Source of the DNA: an uncultured Erysipelotrichaceae bacterium
GTDB lineage: Bacteria; Bacillota_I; Bacilli_A; RFN20; CAG-826
Direction of reading: 5' to 3'
DNA length: 34,238 bases
Assembly: GCA_900314585.1 (NCBI GenBank)
Contig: OMVV01000009.1
Location: 1 to 34,238, forward strand
Numbering within the stretch: the first letter of the stretch is position 1; each line of letters starts with the position of its first letter. The notes beneath the pieces are model-generated. The model made no database searches, was not told the DNA's origin, and worked only from the letters and a program-made list of their open reading frames with translations. Made by a program: the position numbers and the translations under genes. Below, piece after piece: positions 16,002 to 23,999 of this stretch.

Positions 16002-16811
16002 TTACTGAATATAAGCAGCTGGATCTGGATGGGTGAATGTTACATTATCAAAGCTGAATTTTGCTGAAGATTTTTCAGTGAATGAATATGAAGCACCACC
16101 TTCAGTTTTTAATGATGCTGAACCATTAATTTCAAGCATTGATGGAAGGTTCTTATCCCAAGCAACCTTACCTTTTGTTTCACCAGAAATCGTTCCCTTG
16201 AAACCTAAAATTGAATATTCAATTTCGCTGGCTTTCGCGGTTGATTCAACTGTTAAGTTACCATCACCTGATGTGAAGTATTTGGTTTCGACAGTAACAT
16301 TGTCACTTGTTAAAACTTCAGATGGGTTGACAGTTTCACCGGCTTGGACATGAGCAAGAGCTCCGTTCATAGTCTTCAAGAAATCAAGAACGGTTCCGTC
16401 GCTGATGGCTTTTGTGAAATCAAATGTTTCTGGATTTATTTCTTTTTTGTAGCCGTATTTGTTACCAGAATCATCTTGAGAAAGCATGTAGAAGACGTTT
16501 TCTTCAACAAATGCCCAAGATTCACCAGATGATGACTTGTCATCTTTGCGTTGTTTGCCTTTTTGATGAGCGAATTGTTTAACGCCAGAGTATTCGATTG
16601 TGAATTCATAGCCTTTAATTTCTGTCTTGCTATCAGTAACATTTTCAGTTTGATGAGAAACTTCCATAGCAACATCTTGGAAGGCTTTGAGTTCTGGTGT
16701 GGCTGCGACAATCTTAGCAGCGACTTCCTTAGCTTCGTCTTTCGAAATTTCTTTGTTACATCCACTCAAAAGAAGAGCTGGAAGAACAAGTAGGACTAAT
16801 CCTTTTTTCAT
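16002..16811 (-). CDS. Secreted lipoprotein, unknown function (269 aa)
   Basis: I choose the ATG at 16809-16811, which has AAAAGGAGAT just upstream; a further in-frame ATG at 16844 would put 11 polar residues before the signal. The N-terminus MKKGLVLLVLPALLLSGC is a lipoprotein signal peptide with lipobox LSGC and lipidated C18. The mature protein is hydrophilic and rich in Ser, Thr, Lys and Glu, with beta-strand-like patterns in the second half (LTVESTAKASEIEYSI..., GSASLKTEGGASYSF) that resemble LolA/LppX-like or DUF-type extracytoplasmic lipoproteins, but I recognise no motif. It is anchored on the outer face of the membrane. Single-gene unit with its own promoter and terminator. Confidence 0.85.
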   Translation of the reverse strand: MKKGLVLLVLPALLLSGCNKEISKDEAKEVAAKIVAATPELKAFQDVAMEVSHQTENVTDSKTEIKGYEFTIEYSGVKQFAHQKGKQRKDDKSSSGESWAFVEENVFYMLSQDDSGNKYGYKKEINPETFDFTKAISDGTVLDFLKTMNGALAHVQAGETVNPSEVLTSDNVTVETKYFTSGDGNLTVESTAKASEIEYSILGFKGTISGETKGKVAWDKNLPSMLEINGSASLKTEGGASYSFTEKSSAKFSFDNVTFTHPDPAAYIQ

Positions 16812-16846
16812 GTTTATCTCCTTTTGTATTTTAAAAATACACATTT

Positions 16847-16875
16847 ATAATAATGCGAAACAGAAAAATTGTAAA
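16847..16875 (-). promoter_or_regulatory. Promoter of the lipoprotein gene
   Basis: TTTACA (16870-16875) and TATTAT (16847-16852), spacing 17 nt. A perfect inverted repeat GTATTTT-A-AAAATAC (16826-16840) lies in the leader just before the SD and may fold in the mRNA. Confidence 0.6.
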
Positions 16876-16882
16876 CTCGTTA

Positions 16883-17707
16883 TTATTTGAAAGCTAAAAG
16901 CTTTTCGACAAGTTTTTTAAGTTCTGGACAATCATAATCTTCAATTTGTCCTTTATCCACCATTGAAGCGAGTTTTGGATCGATTGGAAGCTCAGCAAGA
17001 ACCTCTACTCCATGCTTTTCGATGTTCTCTTTTGAATGATCATCACCATAGATGCGAATCTTTTCATCACATTTTGGACACTTGATATAGGCCATATTTT
17101 CGACGACGCCAACCATTGGGATGTACATCATCTTAGCCATATTGATTGATTTACCAACGACCATTGACACTAATTCTTGAGGTGAAGTTACTACAATAAC
17201 TCCATCGATTGGAATCATTTGAAAAATGGTTAGAGGAATATCGCTTGTGCCTGGTGGCATGTCGATAAACATGTAATCAACATCGCCATAAACGACATCA
17301 GTGTAAAGTTGTTGAACAAAGTTAGAAACAACCGGACCTCTCCAAACGATTGGAGATTGCTCATCTTCCATAAGAAGATTGGCAGACATAATCTTGATAC
17401 CTTGTTTTGAAAGGACTGGATATAAATATTGTTCATCACCAGAGGCATATTTGCCTTTTAAACCAAAAGTTTGTGGGATGGATGGTCCTGTCACATCAGC
17501 GTCGATAATCGCGACTGATTTGCCCTTCTTATTCATTGCCGAGGCAATAAGGGAAGTCACTAAAGATTTACCAACCCCACCTTTGCCAGACATGATTGCA
17601 AAGCAATGCTTAACATTGGTTAGTTCATTTGTCTTAACCTTTTCAATTTTTCTAGATGCGCAGCCTTCGACGTTGCAGCTGTCGCAGTTATGATTACAAT
17701 CGGCCAT
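16883..17707 (-). CDS. Mrp/NBP35-type Fe-S cluster carrier ATPase
   Basis: P-loop ATPase that carries [4Fe-4S] clusters to apoproteins. The 274-residue protein has an N-terminal four-Cys motif (C4, C8, C11, C16) like eukaryotic NBP35, a deviant Walker A GKGGVGKS (41-48), Walker B-type DIDMPPGTSD-like FIDMPPGTSD, and the scaffold pair CPKC (C210, C213). No DUF59 domain is present, so this is the short anaerobe type. It follows the sigma-factor gene by 14 nt and is probably cotranscribed. The nearby serine dehydratase and molybdenum hydroxylase need Fe-S clusters, so it may serve them, though that link is inference. Confidence 0.9.
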   Translation of the reverse strand: MADCNHNCDSCNVEGCASRKIEKVKTNELTNVKHCFAIMSGKGGVGKSLVTSLIASAMNKKGKSVAIIDADVTGPSIPQTFGLKGKYASGDEQYLYPVLSKQGIKIMSANLLMEDEQSPIVWRGPVVSNFVQQLYTDVVYGDVDYMFIDMPPGTSDIPLTIFQMIPIDGVIVVTSPQELVSMVVGKSINMAKMMYIPMVGVVENMAYIKCPKCDEKIRIYGDDHSKENIEKHGVEVLAELPIDPKLASMVDKGQIEDYDCPELKKLVEKLLAFK

Positions 17708-17721
17708 AATAATCCTTTCTT

Positions 17722-18345
17722 TTAACGCATTTTGATGGTGATGGTTGTGCCATCAAGATATTGGTTAAAATTGTTGATGATGTTTCTAACAATATAACGA
17801 GATCTTTTAACCTTTTTAGAGATCTCAGTTAATGTGTACCCCATTTCATGAAGTAGATATATTTTAGCAATTAATCGACGTTTAGGGCTATTCGAAGATG
17901 ATAAATTTTCTAAAAAGCAATTTATGTCATATATTTGCCCAGCGTTTAAAGAGGGGTCTAACGGCACTACTTCGTGGAATGTGAACTGAGAATCGAAATG
18001 AATGGTTTGGTCTAGACTAATTGGATCACCACGTCTACTAGCTTCAATTTCAGCCTCAGTAACTGCTCGACCTATGTGTTGTCCCATTATCTCTTTTACA
18101 TAAACTTCAAATCGCAACTCATTTAATGTGTAATAGCGAAATATTTTTAGGATTGCATCATTGATTACGGAAATAAAATCTTGGTCCGTAAAATAGCTAA
18201 TCCCTTTTTGTCTAATTACTGCGCCCGCTATTTGGCGACCGATGTGTTCGCAACGATGATAAAGAGCATCGAAAGCTTCTTTATCCCCCATACTTGCTTG
18301 TATGAACAAAGACTCGTCGGAAACACGAGGAAAAAATGGATACAT
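17722..18345 (-). CDS. Divergent sigma-70-family factor in the SigH position
   Basis: The 207-residue protein starts SDESLFIQASMGDKEAFDALY, typical of region 2.1 of sigma-H/ECF-like factors, and ends with a region-4 helix-turn-helix, GYTLTEISKKVKRSRYIVRNIINNF (residues about 169-193), for -35 recognition. Region 2 is poorly conserved (TDQDFISVINDAILKIFRYY). In B. subtilis, sigH sits between rlmB/yacP and rpmG-secE-nusG, the same neighbourhood as here, so this is probably a diverged SigH orthologue. Length is close to SigH (218). The start has no clear SD. Its regulon is unknown; a sporulation role is not implied. Confidence 0.75.
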   Translation of the reverse strand: MYPFFPRVSDESLFIQASMGDKEAFDALYHRCEHIGRQIAGAVIRQKGISYFTDQDFISVINDAILKIFRYYTLNELRFEVYVKEIMGQHIGRAVTEAEIEASRRGDPISLDQTIHFDSQFTFHEVVPLDPSLNAGQIYDINCFLENLSSSNSPKRRLIAKIYLLHEMGYTLTEISKKVKRSRYIVRNIINNFNQYLDGTTITIKMR

Positions 18346-18357
18346 TGTTTTTTACCG

Positions 18358-18373
18358 TTTATATTAATATAAA
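18358..18373. repeat. 16-bp perfect AT palindrome upstream of the sigma-like gene
   Basis: TTTATATTAATATAAA fills most of the 31-bp gap between rlmB and the sigma-like gene. It contains -10-like hexamers on both strands and could be a promoter core or an operator. Confidence 0.45.
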
Positions 18374-18376
18374 AAA

Positions 18377-19111
18377 TTAGTTATTACGGATTCGAGATAA
18401 CAAAATGCCAGTTGCTACTGAAACATTAAGTGAATTAACGTGCCCAAACATTGGAATCTTGATAATGAAATCGGAATTGTCTAAAACTAGACGAGAAATT
18501 CCTCTTCCTTCAGAACCAACGATTAAAGCGACTGGACCTTTATAATCCAGTTTTTGATAATCGTCTTTCCCACTTCCATCAGCAGCATAAATCCAAAAGC
18601 CATTTTCTTTAAGCTTTGAAATCGCTGTTGAAAGATTGCTTACTTGCGCAATACGAAGATATTCAATCGCGCCAGTAGAAACTTTAGCAACCGTACTTGT
18701 TACCAGAACCTGGTTGCGAGATTTGATCAGAATCCCATCGACACCAAATGCATCGCATGAACGAAGAATCGCGCCGAAGTTATGAGGATCCTCAATTTCA
18801 TCTAAGATGACAATTAATGGATTCTCTTTCTTTTTGGCGACGTTAATAATCGAAGCTAAATCACTATATTCAAATGGTTTAACTTCTAAAACAACTCCTT
18901 GATGATTTCCGTTACGAGATAAATTATTTAATTTATCAGCCTCAACATACATCACTTGAATTTTGCTTTTGTTACACAAAGAAATAATTCTCTCATCAGA
19001 AAAGCCTTTTTGGAGATAAGCCTTGAGAGCCTTGCCGCTTTCCAAAGCATTAATCGCAGGAAGGCGTCCAAAAATGTAATTAGCTTTTTCGTTATGATTT
19101 TGATGAGCCAT
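18377..19111 (-). CDS. rlmB: 23S rRNA 2'-O-methyltransferase, RlmB/TrmH (SpoU) family
   Basis: SAM-dependent methyltransferase expected to modify the 2'-OH of a conserved G in 23S rRNA. The 244-residue protein begins with a substrate-binding domain (IFGRLPAINAL...) and then the SPOUT fold: DEIEDPHNFGAILRSCDAFG (motif 1), VALIVGSEGRGIS (motif 2) and NSLNVSVATGILLSRI (motif 3). The first ATG overlaps the cysS stop as TAATG, showing translational coupling. cysS-rlmB is the standard Bacilli order; the mrnC gene that often lies between them is absent here. Confidence 0.93.
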   Translation of the reverse strand: MAHQNHNEKANYIFGRLPAINALESGKALKAYLQKGFSDERIISLCNKSKIQVMYVEADKLNNLSRNGNHQGVVLEVKPFEYSDLASIINVAKKKENPLIVILDEIEDPHNFGAILRSCDAFGVDGILIKSRNQVLVTSTVAKVSTGAIEYLRIAQVSNLSTAISKLKENGFWIYAADGSGKDDYQKLDYKGPVALIVGSEGRGISRLVLDNSDFIIKIPMFGHVNSLNVSVATGILLSRIRNN

Positions 19112-20442
19112 TAAATAATGTGTTCCTTGAGTAAAACATCCCTTAACTTGTCGGACTCTTCAAATTTCTTTTCCTTTTTCAAAGCGAGATATTGGGAATA
19201 GATTTTTTCTAATTCCGGGGTGAGAATAGGATATTCGAGCTTAATCCCTAAGGTTGTTAACATCGCATTCAATGAAGCCCAAACGGACTCAATTTCATCG
19301 AAATCTGCAGGGTTTTTCCTTAAAGCAACGTTACCAGCTTTCACCATTTCAAACACTTCGGTAATTGCGTTCGAAGTGTTTAAATCATCTGCAAGTGAGG
19401 AGAGGAAATTATCGATATGAATGTTTTTTGAATTCATATCTAAATGCTCCAACTGAAGCTTTACAGCGAGTTGATTGTAGACCTTTTGGATACGATCTAA
19501 TTCATTTTTCGCTGCTACGACAGTATCTTCAGTAAAACTAACTGGAGCACGATAGTGAGTGGAAAGAATAAGAAGTCTCATTACATTTCCACCATACTTG
19601 GCGATTGCGTCTTTCGCTAACACAACATTGCCGAGCGATTTTGACATCTTTTCATCGCCGAAATTGACGAAGCCATTGTGCATCCAAATATTGGCGATCT
19701 TGTTGTGATCGTGTGCTTTTGCTTGAGCAATTTCGTTTTCGTGGTGAGGGAATTTTAAGTCAAAACCACCACCATGAATGTCGATTTTTCCTCCGAAGAT
19801 TGAGTTGATCATGACACAGCATTCAGTGTGCCAGCCAGGTCGACCCTTTCCCCAAGGCGAATCCCATTTGATGCCAAGATCAGTCTTTTTCCAAAGGACA
19901 AAGTCTAATGGGGATTCCTTTTTTGTATTCTCTTCGATTCTAGCGCCAACAACGAGGTCATCTTGTTTGATGTTGCTAAGTTCACCGTAATCTTTAATAG
20001 AAGCAATTCTAAAGAATACGTCCCCATTGCTTTCATAGGCAGCGCCTTCATCGATAAGATCCTTAATGTAATTGATGATTGAATCCATGTATTCGGTGAC
20101 ACGTGGATTTTTATAATGTGGCTCGACATTGATGGATTTTAAAACATCTTTGTAAGCCTTGATATAACGATCGGTAATAACAGTTTCACTGACATTTTCT
20201 TCAACAGCTTTTTTGATGATTTTATCATCAACATCAGTGAAATTTGATACGGATTCTACTTCGTAACCAACTCGTTCAAAAAATCTTCTTAAAGTATCAA
20301 AAACAATTACCGGGCGAATATTGCCAACATGAGCATCGCCGTAGACTGTTGGTCCACAGCAATACATCGAGACTTTGCCTGGCTTAATTGGCTTAAATAC
20401 TTCGACTTGATTTGTTAATGAATTGAACAATTTGATTTCCAT
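19111..20442 (-). CDS. cysS: Cysteinyl-tRNA synthetase
   Basis: Class I synthetase charging tRNA-Cys. The 443-residue protein carries C28/C29 and the HIGH-box variant HVGN (38-41), zinc ligands at HTECC (C208/C209) and FPHHENE (233-237), and KMSKS at 265-269. The C-terminal part is a short helical domain ending ESDKLRDVLLKEHII. It has no SD; a TATAAT lies 9 nt before the ATG, so it may have its own nearly leaderless transcript starting inside the 21-bp gap after sdaA. No T-box leader fits in that gap. Confidence 0.97.
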   Translation of the reverse strand: MEIKLFNSLTNQVEVFKPIKPGKVSMYCCGPTVYGDAHVGNIRPVIVFDTLRRFFERVGYEVESVSNFTDVDDKIIKKAVEENVSETVITDRYIKAYKDVLKSINVEPHYKNPRVTEYMDSIINYIKDLIDEGAAYESNGDVFFRIASIKDYGELSNIKQDDLVVGARIEENTKKESPLDFVLWKKTDLGIKWDSPWGKGRPGWHTECCVMINSIFGGKIDIHGGGFDLKFPHHENEIAQAKAHDHNKIANIWMHNGFVNFGDEKMSKSLGNVVLAKDAIAKYGGNVMRLLILSTHYRAPVSFTEDTVVAAKNELDRIQKVYNQLAVKLQLEHLDMNSKNIHIDNFLSSLADDLNTSNAITEVFEMVKAGNVALRKNPADFDEIESVWASLNAMLTTLGIKLEYPILTPELEKIYSQYLALKKEKKFEESDKLRDVLLKEHII

Positions 20443-20451
20443 AGCAACATT

Positions 20452-20480
20452 ATTATAAATAATTTATCTTTGTTTACTAA
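20452..20480 (-). promoter_or_regulatory. Candidate cysS promoter
   Basis: A perfect TATAAT (20452-20457) with a weak TTAGTA 17 nt upstream (20475-20480). Nine nt separate the -10 from the ATG, leaving almost no leader. Confidence 0.4.
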
Positions 20481-21672
20481 CTTTAATTTCTTTAGCTAAA
20501 CCACCTTTGGAGGTTTCTCTGTACGCTTTTTTAAGATCACGACCAGTTTCAATCATTGTTTGAACAATGGTATCAAAAGAAATTGAACGGGTATCTGCAG
20601 CGTATTCAGCCAATCTAACGGCAGTTTCAGCACGAGTGGCCGCTAAAACGTTTCTTTCAATGCAAGGGATTTGGACATAGCCACCAATTGGGTCACAAGT
20701 TGAACCAAGAGAATGTTCCATAGCAACTTCGGCAGCGCATTCAATGCCATCTAAATCTAAACGTTTTAAATATGCATAAGCAGCCGCAGTCATTGAACAG
20801 GCTGAACCAATTTCAGCTTGGCAACCTGCTTCAGCACCAGAGATTGAACCATTTTGTTTGATGATATTACCAAAAACACCACCAACAGCTAAAGCTTTAA
20901 CAACTAAATCTTCGCTCTTGTTATAAGTGTCTTGATAATACTTAAGCAAAGCTGGCATTGTTCCGGCTGAACCACATGTTGGAGCGGTAACAACAATTCC
21001 ACCCGCCGCATTTTCTTCGCCAGTTGCGAACGCATATGCCATAATCGTGCGGTAGCCACGACCAACAGAACTTTCGTTTTCATACTTGGTGTTTAAAAAT
21101 TCCGAGGCACGACGTTTGACGTGAAGAGTGCCCGGAAGTTCGCCAGTCGCTTTCAAACCGTTTTCGATTGTTTTAAGCATTTGACGGTAAGCTTTGCGGA
21201 GATATTCAAAGATTTCATCGCCCTCATAGTGACGAACATAATCGACTAAAGTCCAATGATTTTTACGGCAAAGCGCGGATATTTCCGCAAAATTCTTCTC
21301 TGGATAAACTTCTTCTTCAGCCTCTTCAAGTTCGCCTTCAATTTTGATTGCGCCACCACCGATTGAAAAGATTCTTTTGGTGAATGAATGACCATCTTCA
21401 AAATACAAAGTGAAGTCCATCGTATTTGGATGAGGGACTGGAGTTTTGTAATCAAAAACAATATGAGTTGAGGTTGGAGCGAGTGTCTCAGCGATAGTCT
21501 TATCGGTTAAGTGGCCTCGACCAGTCAATGCTAATGAGCCATATAAGGTAACGTCATAGCTAATCGCATCAGGATAGCGTTTTTTAAAATATTTGGCAGC
21601 GCGGTATGGACCAATAGAATGTGATGATGATGGCCCATGGCCAATGCGATAAAGATAACGTAATGATTTCAT
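20464..21672 (-). CDS. sdaA: L-serine dehydratase, single-chain, [4Fe-4S]
   Basis: Deaminates L-serine to pyruvate and ammonia using an oxygen-sensitive Fe-S cluster. The 402-residue protein fuses the beta (N-terminal, GPSSSHSIGP, regulatory) and alpha (catalytic) parts. Cluster and active-site Cys are in APTCGSAGTMP, EAGCQAEIGSACSM, GSTCDPIGGYVQIPCIERN. I place the start at the ATG at 21670-21672 (MKSLRYLYRIGHG), which matches the family. The frame stays open upstream to 21756, but that stretch is the terminator and the promoter. It has its own promoter and predicted leaderless mRNA. Next to the purine cluster it may take purine-derived serine to pyruvate, as in purinolytic clostridia. Confidence 0.95.
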   Translation of the reverse strand: MKSLRYLYRIGHGPSSSHSIGPYRAAKYFKKRYPDAISYDVTLYGSLALTGRGHLTDKTIAETLAPTSTHIVFDYKTPVPHPNTMDFTLYFEDGHSFTKRIFSIGGGAIKIEGELEEAEEEVYPEKNFAEISALCRKNHWTLVDYVRHYEGDEIFEYLRKAYRQMLKTIENGLKATGELPGTLHVKRRASEFLNTKYENESSVGRGYRTIMAYAFATGEENAAGGIVVTAPTCGSAGTMPALLKYYQDTYNKSEDLVVKALAVGGVFGNIIKQNGSISGAEAGCQAEIGSACSMTAAAYAYLKRLDLDGIECAAEVAMEHSLGSTCDPIGGYVQIPCIERNVLAATRAETAVRLAEYAADTRSISFDTIVQTMIETGRDLKKAYRETSKGGLAKEIKVSKQR

Positions 21673-21679
21673 AGAAGTC

Positions 21680-21688
21680 ATTATAGCA
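21680..21688 (-). promoter_or_regulatory. sdaA promoter (extended -10)
   Basis: TGCTATAAT on the minus strand is an extended -10; the expected -35 lies in the T-rich terminator tail and is poor (CTTTTC). Seven nt separate TATAAT from the ATG at 21672, which predicts a leaderless transcript. Confidence 0.65.
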
Positions 21689-21699
21689 ATAACACGCAA

Positions 21700-21736
21700 A
21701 AAGAAAAGAAAAAAGCGAACCCTTTTAAGAGTTCGC
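21700..21736 (-). terminator. Terminator of the purine-degradation operon
   Basis: GCGAAC (21715-21720) and GTTCGC (21731-21736) extend inward to a roughly 10-bp stem on the minus strand (one U-G wobble), followed by TTTTTTCTTTTCTTTTT. It lies 20 nt after the ygeW stop and separates the cluster from sdaA. Confidence 0.9.
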
Positions 21737-21756
21737 CTATTTATTTTTAGGAGCAA

Positions 21757-22767
21757 TTAACGTCGATCAGATGGAAGTTTGTCGTGAACGAAGAGAGCCA
21801 TAACAGCCTTTGCAGTGTGAATTCTGTTTTCAGCTTCTTGATAAACGACTGATTGTGGTCCATCAATAACTTCATCAACAACTTCGTTGACTCTGTCAGC
21901 AGGAAGAGCGTGCATATAGCGGCATCCTGGTTTGGCAAGAGCCATCTTGTCTGGAGTACATTTCCATGCTTTTAAAGCGAGTAATGCATCGTCAACAACG
22001 GTTGTGGATTGGTTGGTAACCCAGCTTCCCCAGTTCTTTGGGAAAACGACATCAGCATCTTTATAGGCTGCGTCCATATCGTGGGTGATTGTTAATGATC
22101 CACCGTTTTCAGCAGCGTTCTTACGAGCCTTTTCGATAACCCAGTCTGGTAAATCATATCCTTCTGGATAAGCTAAGGTAACATCGATACCATAACGTGG
22201 GAATAAAAGGACTTGGGAAACAGGAACTGAAATTGGTTTCTTGTGAGTTGTAGCCATTGCCCAAATGACGGAAACTTTGAGGTTTTTGGTTCTACCAAAT
22301 TCGTCTTCAATTGTCATTAAGTCCGCTAAAGCTTGCATTGGGTGATATAAGTCACATTGTAAGTTGATGATTGGGACTGTGGACCATTTGGCCATCTCAC
22401 GGATGTATTTGTTACCAAGACCCCAGTTGCAGTATCTACAAGCGATCATATGACCGAAGCTTGAAAGAATAACTGCGGTGTCTTTGGCGGATTCACCATG
22501 AGCGATTTGCATCATGGAGGTGTCTAAGAATGTAGCGTGGCCACCAAGTTGAGCCATACCAGATTCAAAGGAGTTTCTGGTTCTGGTTGATTGTTCAAAG
22601 AACATCAAGAAACCAGTTTTACCTACTAACCATTGAGTTTCTTCATTGGCGTAGAAGGCGTCTTTCATATCATGAGAGACTTTTAAGATGTAGTCGATTT
22701 CTTCTTTGGTAAAATCTTCCAAAGTAATGAGGTGACGACCAGCAAATTTTGGTTCAATTTTGTTCAT
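21757..22767 (-). CDS. ygeW: YgeW-type knotted transcarbamylase
   Basis: Aspartate/ornithine transcarbamylase family enzyme moving a carbamoyl group; the acceptor for YgeW proteins is not settled in my knowledge. The 336-residue protein has the carbamoyl-phosphate motif STRTR (60-64), HPMQ (142-145) and long insertions typical of knotted transcarbamylases (FPKNWGSW). It differs from anabolic OTC by the absence of the usual HCLP...: the C-terminal motif reads MHALPADR. E. coli YgeW is about 396 residues, so this one is shorter. It is the last gene of the operon, 14 nt after ygeY. Working in reverse it could make carbamoyl phosphate, hence ATP through a carbamate kinase encoded elsewhere; this is inference. 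Confidence 0.9.
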   Translation of the reverse strand: MNKIEPKFAGRHLITLEDFTKEEIDYILKVSHDMKDAFYANEETQWLVGKTGFLMFFEQSTRTRNSFESGMAQLGGHATFLDTSMMQIAHGESAKDTAVILSSFGHMIACRYCNWGLGNKYIREMAKWSTVPIINLQCDLYHPMQALADLMTIEDEFGRTKNLKVSVIWAMATTHKKPISVPVSQVLLFPRYGIDVTLAYPEGYDLPDWVIEKARKNAAENGGSLTITHDMDAAYKDADVVFPKNWGSWVTNQSTTVVDDALLALKAWKCTPDKMALAKPGCRYMHALPADRVNEVVDEVIDGPQSVVYQEAENRIHTAKAVMALFVHDKLPSDRR

Positions 22768-22781
22768 AAATATCTCCTTAT

Positions 22782-23999
22782 TTATTTTTTCGCTAAATGT
22801 TCGAGGTAAAGACTTGGAACAGTAGCGTACAACGCTGCACAGATGACAAGATCACGTTTTCTGGTCTTTTCATTTGGAGCGTGTGCTTCTTTTTCATCGC
22901 CTGGGCCAAAGCCGAGACATGGAATACCAAAGCGGCCCATAATTGAGACGCCATTGGTTGAGAAGGTCCATTTGTCAATGACTGGGTCTTGTTTGAATAA
23001 GCCAACATAACCTTCTTTCATTGATTGGACATAGATTGAGTCTTCTGGAATAACCCAAGTTGGGAAGTAACATTCTTGTTTATAAACAAGACCAGTATAG
23101 GCTGGACGTTCATAATCATACATTGTAACTTCCGCTTTTGCTTTCTTGACAGATGGTAAGTTTTCAATTTCAGCAATTGAAGTCTTATCGTTTTCACCGA
23201 CAGTTAGACGGCGGTCAAGAGAGATCCAACAACCATCAGCGACCGCACAGCGGCTTGGTGATTTGTGGAAAATTTGGGAAATTGTAACTGTACCTTTACC
23301 TAAGAATGGATCATAGGCTAAGCCAGTTTCATTGAGTTTTTCGATATCTTTGATGATATCTGCCATTTTGTAAATAGCATTGTCGCCACGTTCTGGGGCG
23401 CTACCATGACAGGAAACACCACGGACATTAACCTTGATTTCCATACGGCCGCGGTGACCACGGTAGATGCGGCAAGAAGTTGGTTCAGTTGAAACGACAA
23501 ATTCTGGTTTGATCTTGTCTTGTTCAATGATGTACTTCCAGCAAAGACCATCACAGTCTTCTTCTTGGACTGTACCTGTAACTAATAAGGTGTAGTCATC
23601 TTCAAGATGAAGATCTTTGATAATCTTACCAGCGTAGACCATTGAGGCCATACCGCCTTCTTGGTCGGAAGTTCCACGACCACCAATATAGGTGTCATCT
23701 TCGAAACCTTCATATGGATCGAACTTCCAGTTTTTGATTTCGCCGATACCGACGGTGTCGATATGGGCATCCATCGCGATGAGGTGTTTGCCGTGTCCGA
23801 GATAGCCTAAGACGTTACCCATTGGGTCAATCTCGACTTTGTCGAATCCGACTTTTTCCATTTCTTCTTTGATGCGGAGAACAACTCTCTTTTCATCACA
23901 AGATTCAGATGGAATTTTGACCATGTCGCGAAGGAACTTGGTCATATCTTTTTGATACGACTCAGCTTTTTTGAGAATTTCTTCGTACGAAACTTTCAT
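22782..23999 (-). CDS. ygeY: YgeY-type M20 peptidase/deacylase
   Basis: Zinc-dependent M20 hydrolase, usually annotated as a YgeY 'selenium metabolism' hydrolase. The 405-residue protein shows metal ligands H79 (MDAHIDTVG), D112 ([10 protein letters not shown]), the catalytic Glu pair E146-E147, STEPTSC, and a late His in [12 protein letters not shown]. Its substrate here is probably an amide or ureido intermediate of ring-opened purine rather than a peptide. It is coupled to the preceding PLP-enzyme gene by TAATG. Confidence 0.9.
   Translation of the reverse strand: MKVSYEEILKKAESYQKDMTKFLRDMVKIPSESCDEKRVVLRIKEEMEKVGFDKVEIDPMGNVLGYLGHGKHLIAMDAHIDTVGIGEIKNWKFDPYEGFEDDTYIGGRGTSDQEGGMASMVYAGKIIKDLHLEDDYTLLVTGTVQEEDCDGLCWKYIIEQDKIKPEFVVSTEPTSCRIYRGHRGRMEIKVNVRGVSCHGSAPERGDNAIYKMADIIKDIEKLNETGLAYDPFLGKGTVTISQIFHKSPSRCAVADGCWISLDRRLTVGENDKTSIAEIENLPSVKKAKAEVTMYDYERPAYTGLVYKQECYFPTWVIPEDSIYVQSMKEGYVGLFKQDPVIDKWTFSTNGVSIMGRFGIPCLGFGPGDEKEAHAPNEKTRKRDLVICAALYATVPSLYLEHLAKK

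Noticed and set aside
20443-20463. T-box riboswitch before cysS
   Set aside because: The gap is only 21 bp and has no room for one.
21673-21756. In-frame N-terminal extension of sdaA by 28 residues
   Set aside because: The stretch encodes the operon terminator and the sdaA extended -10; the family N-terminus starts at the ATG at 21672.
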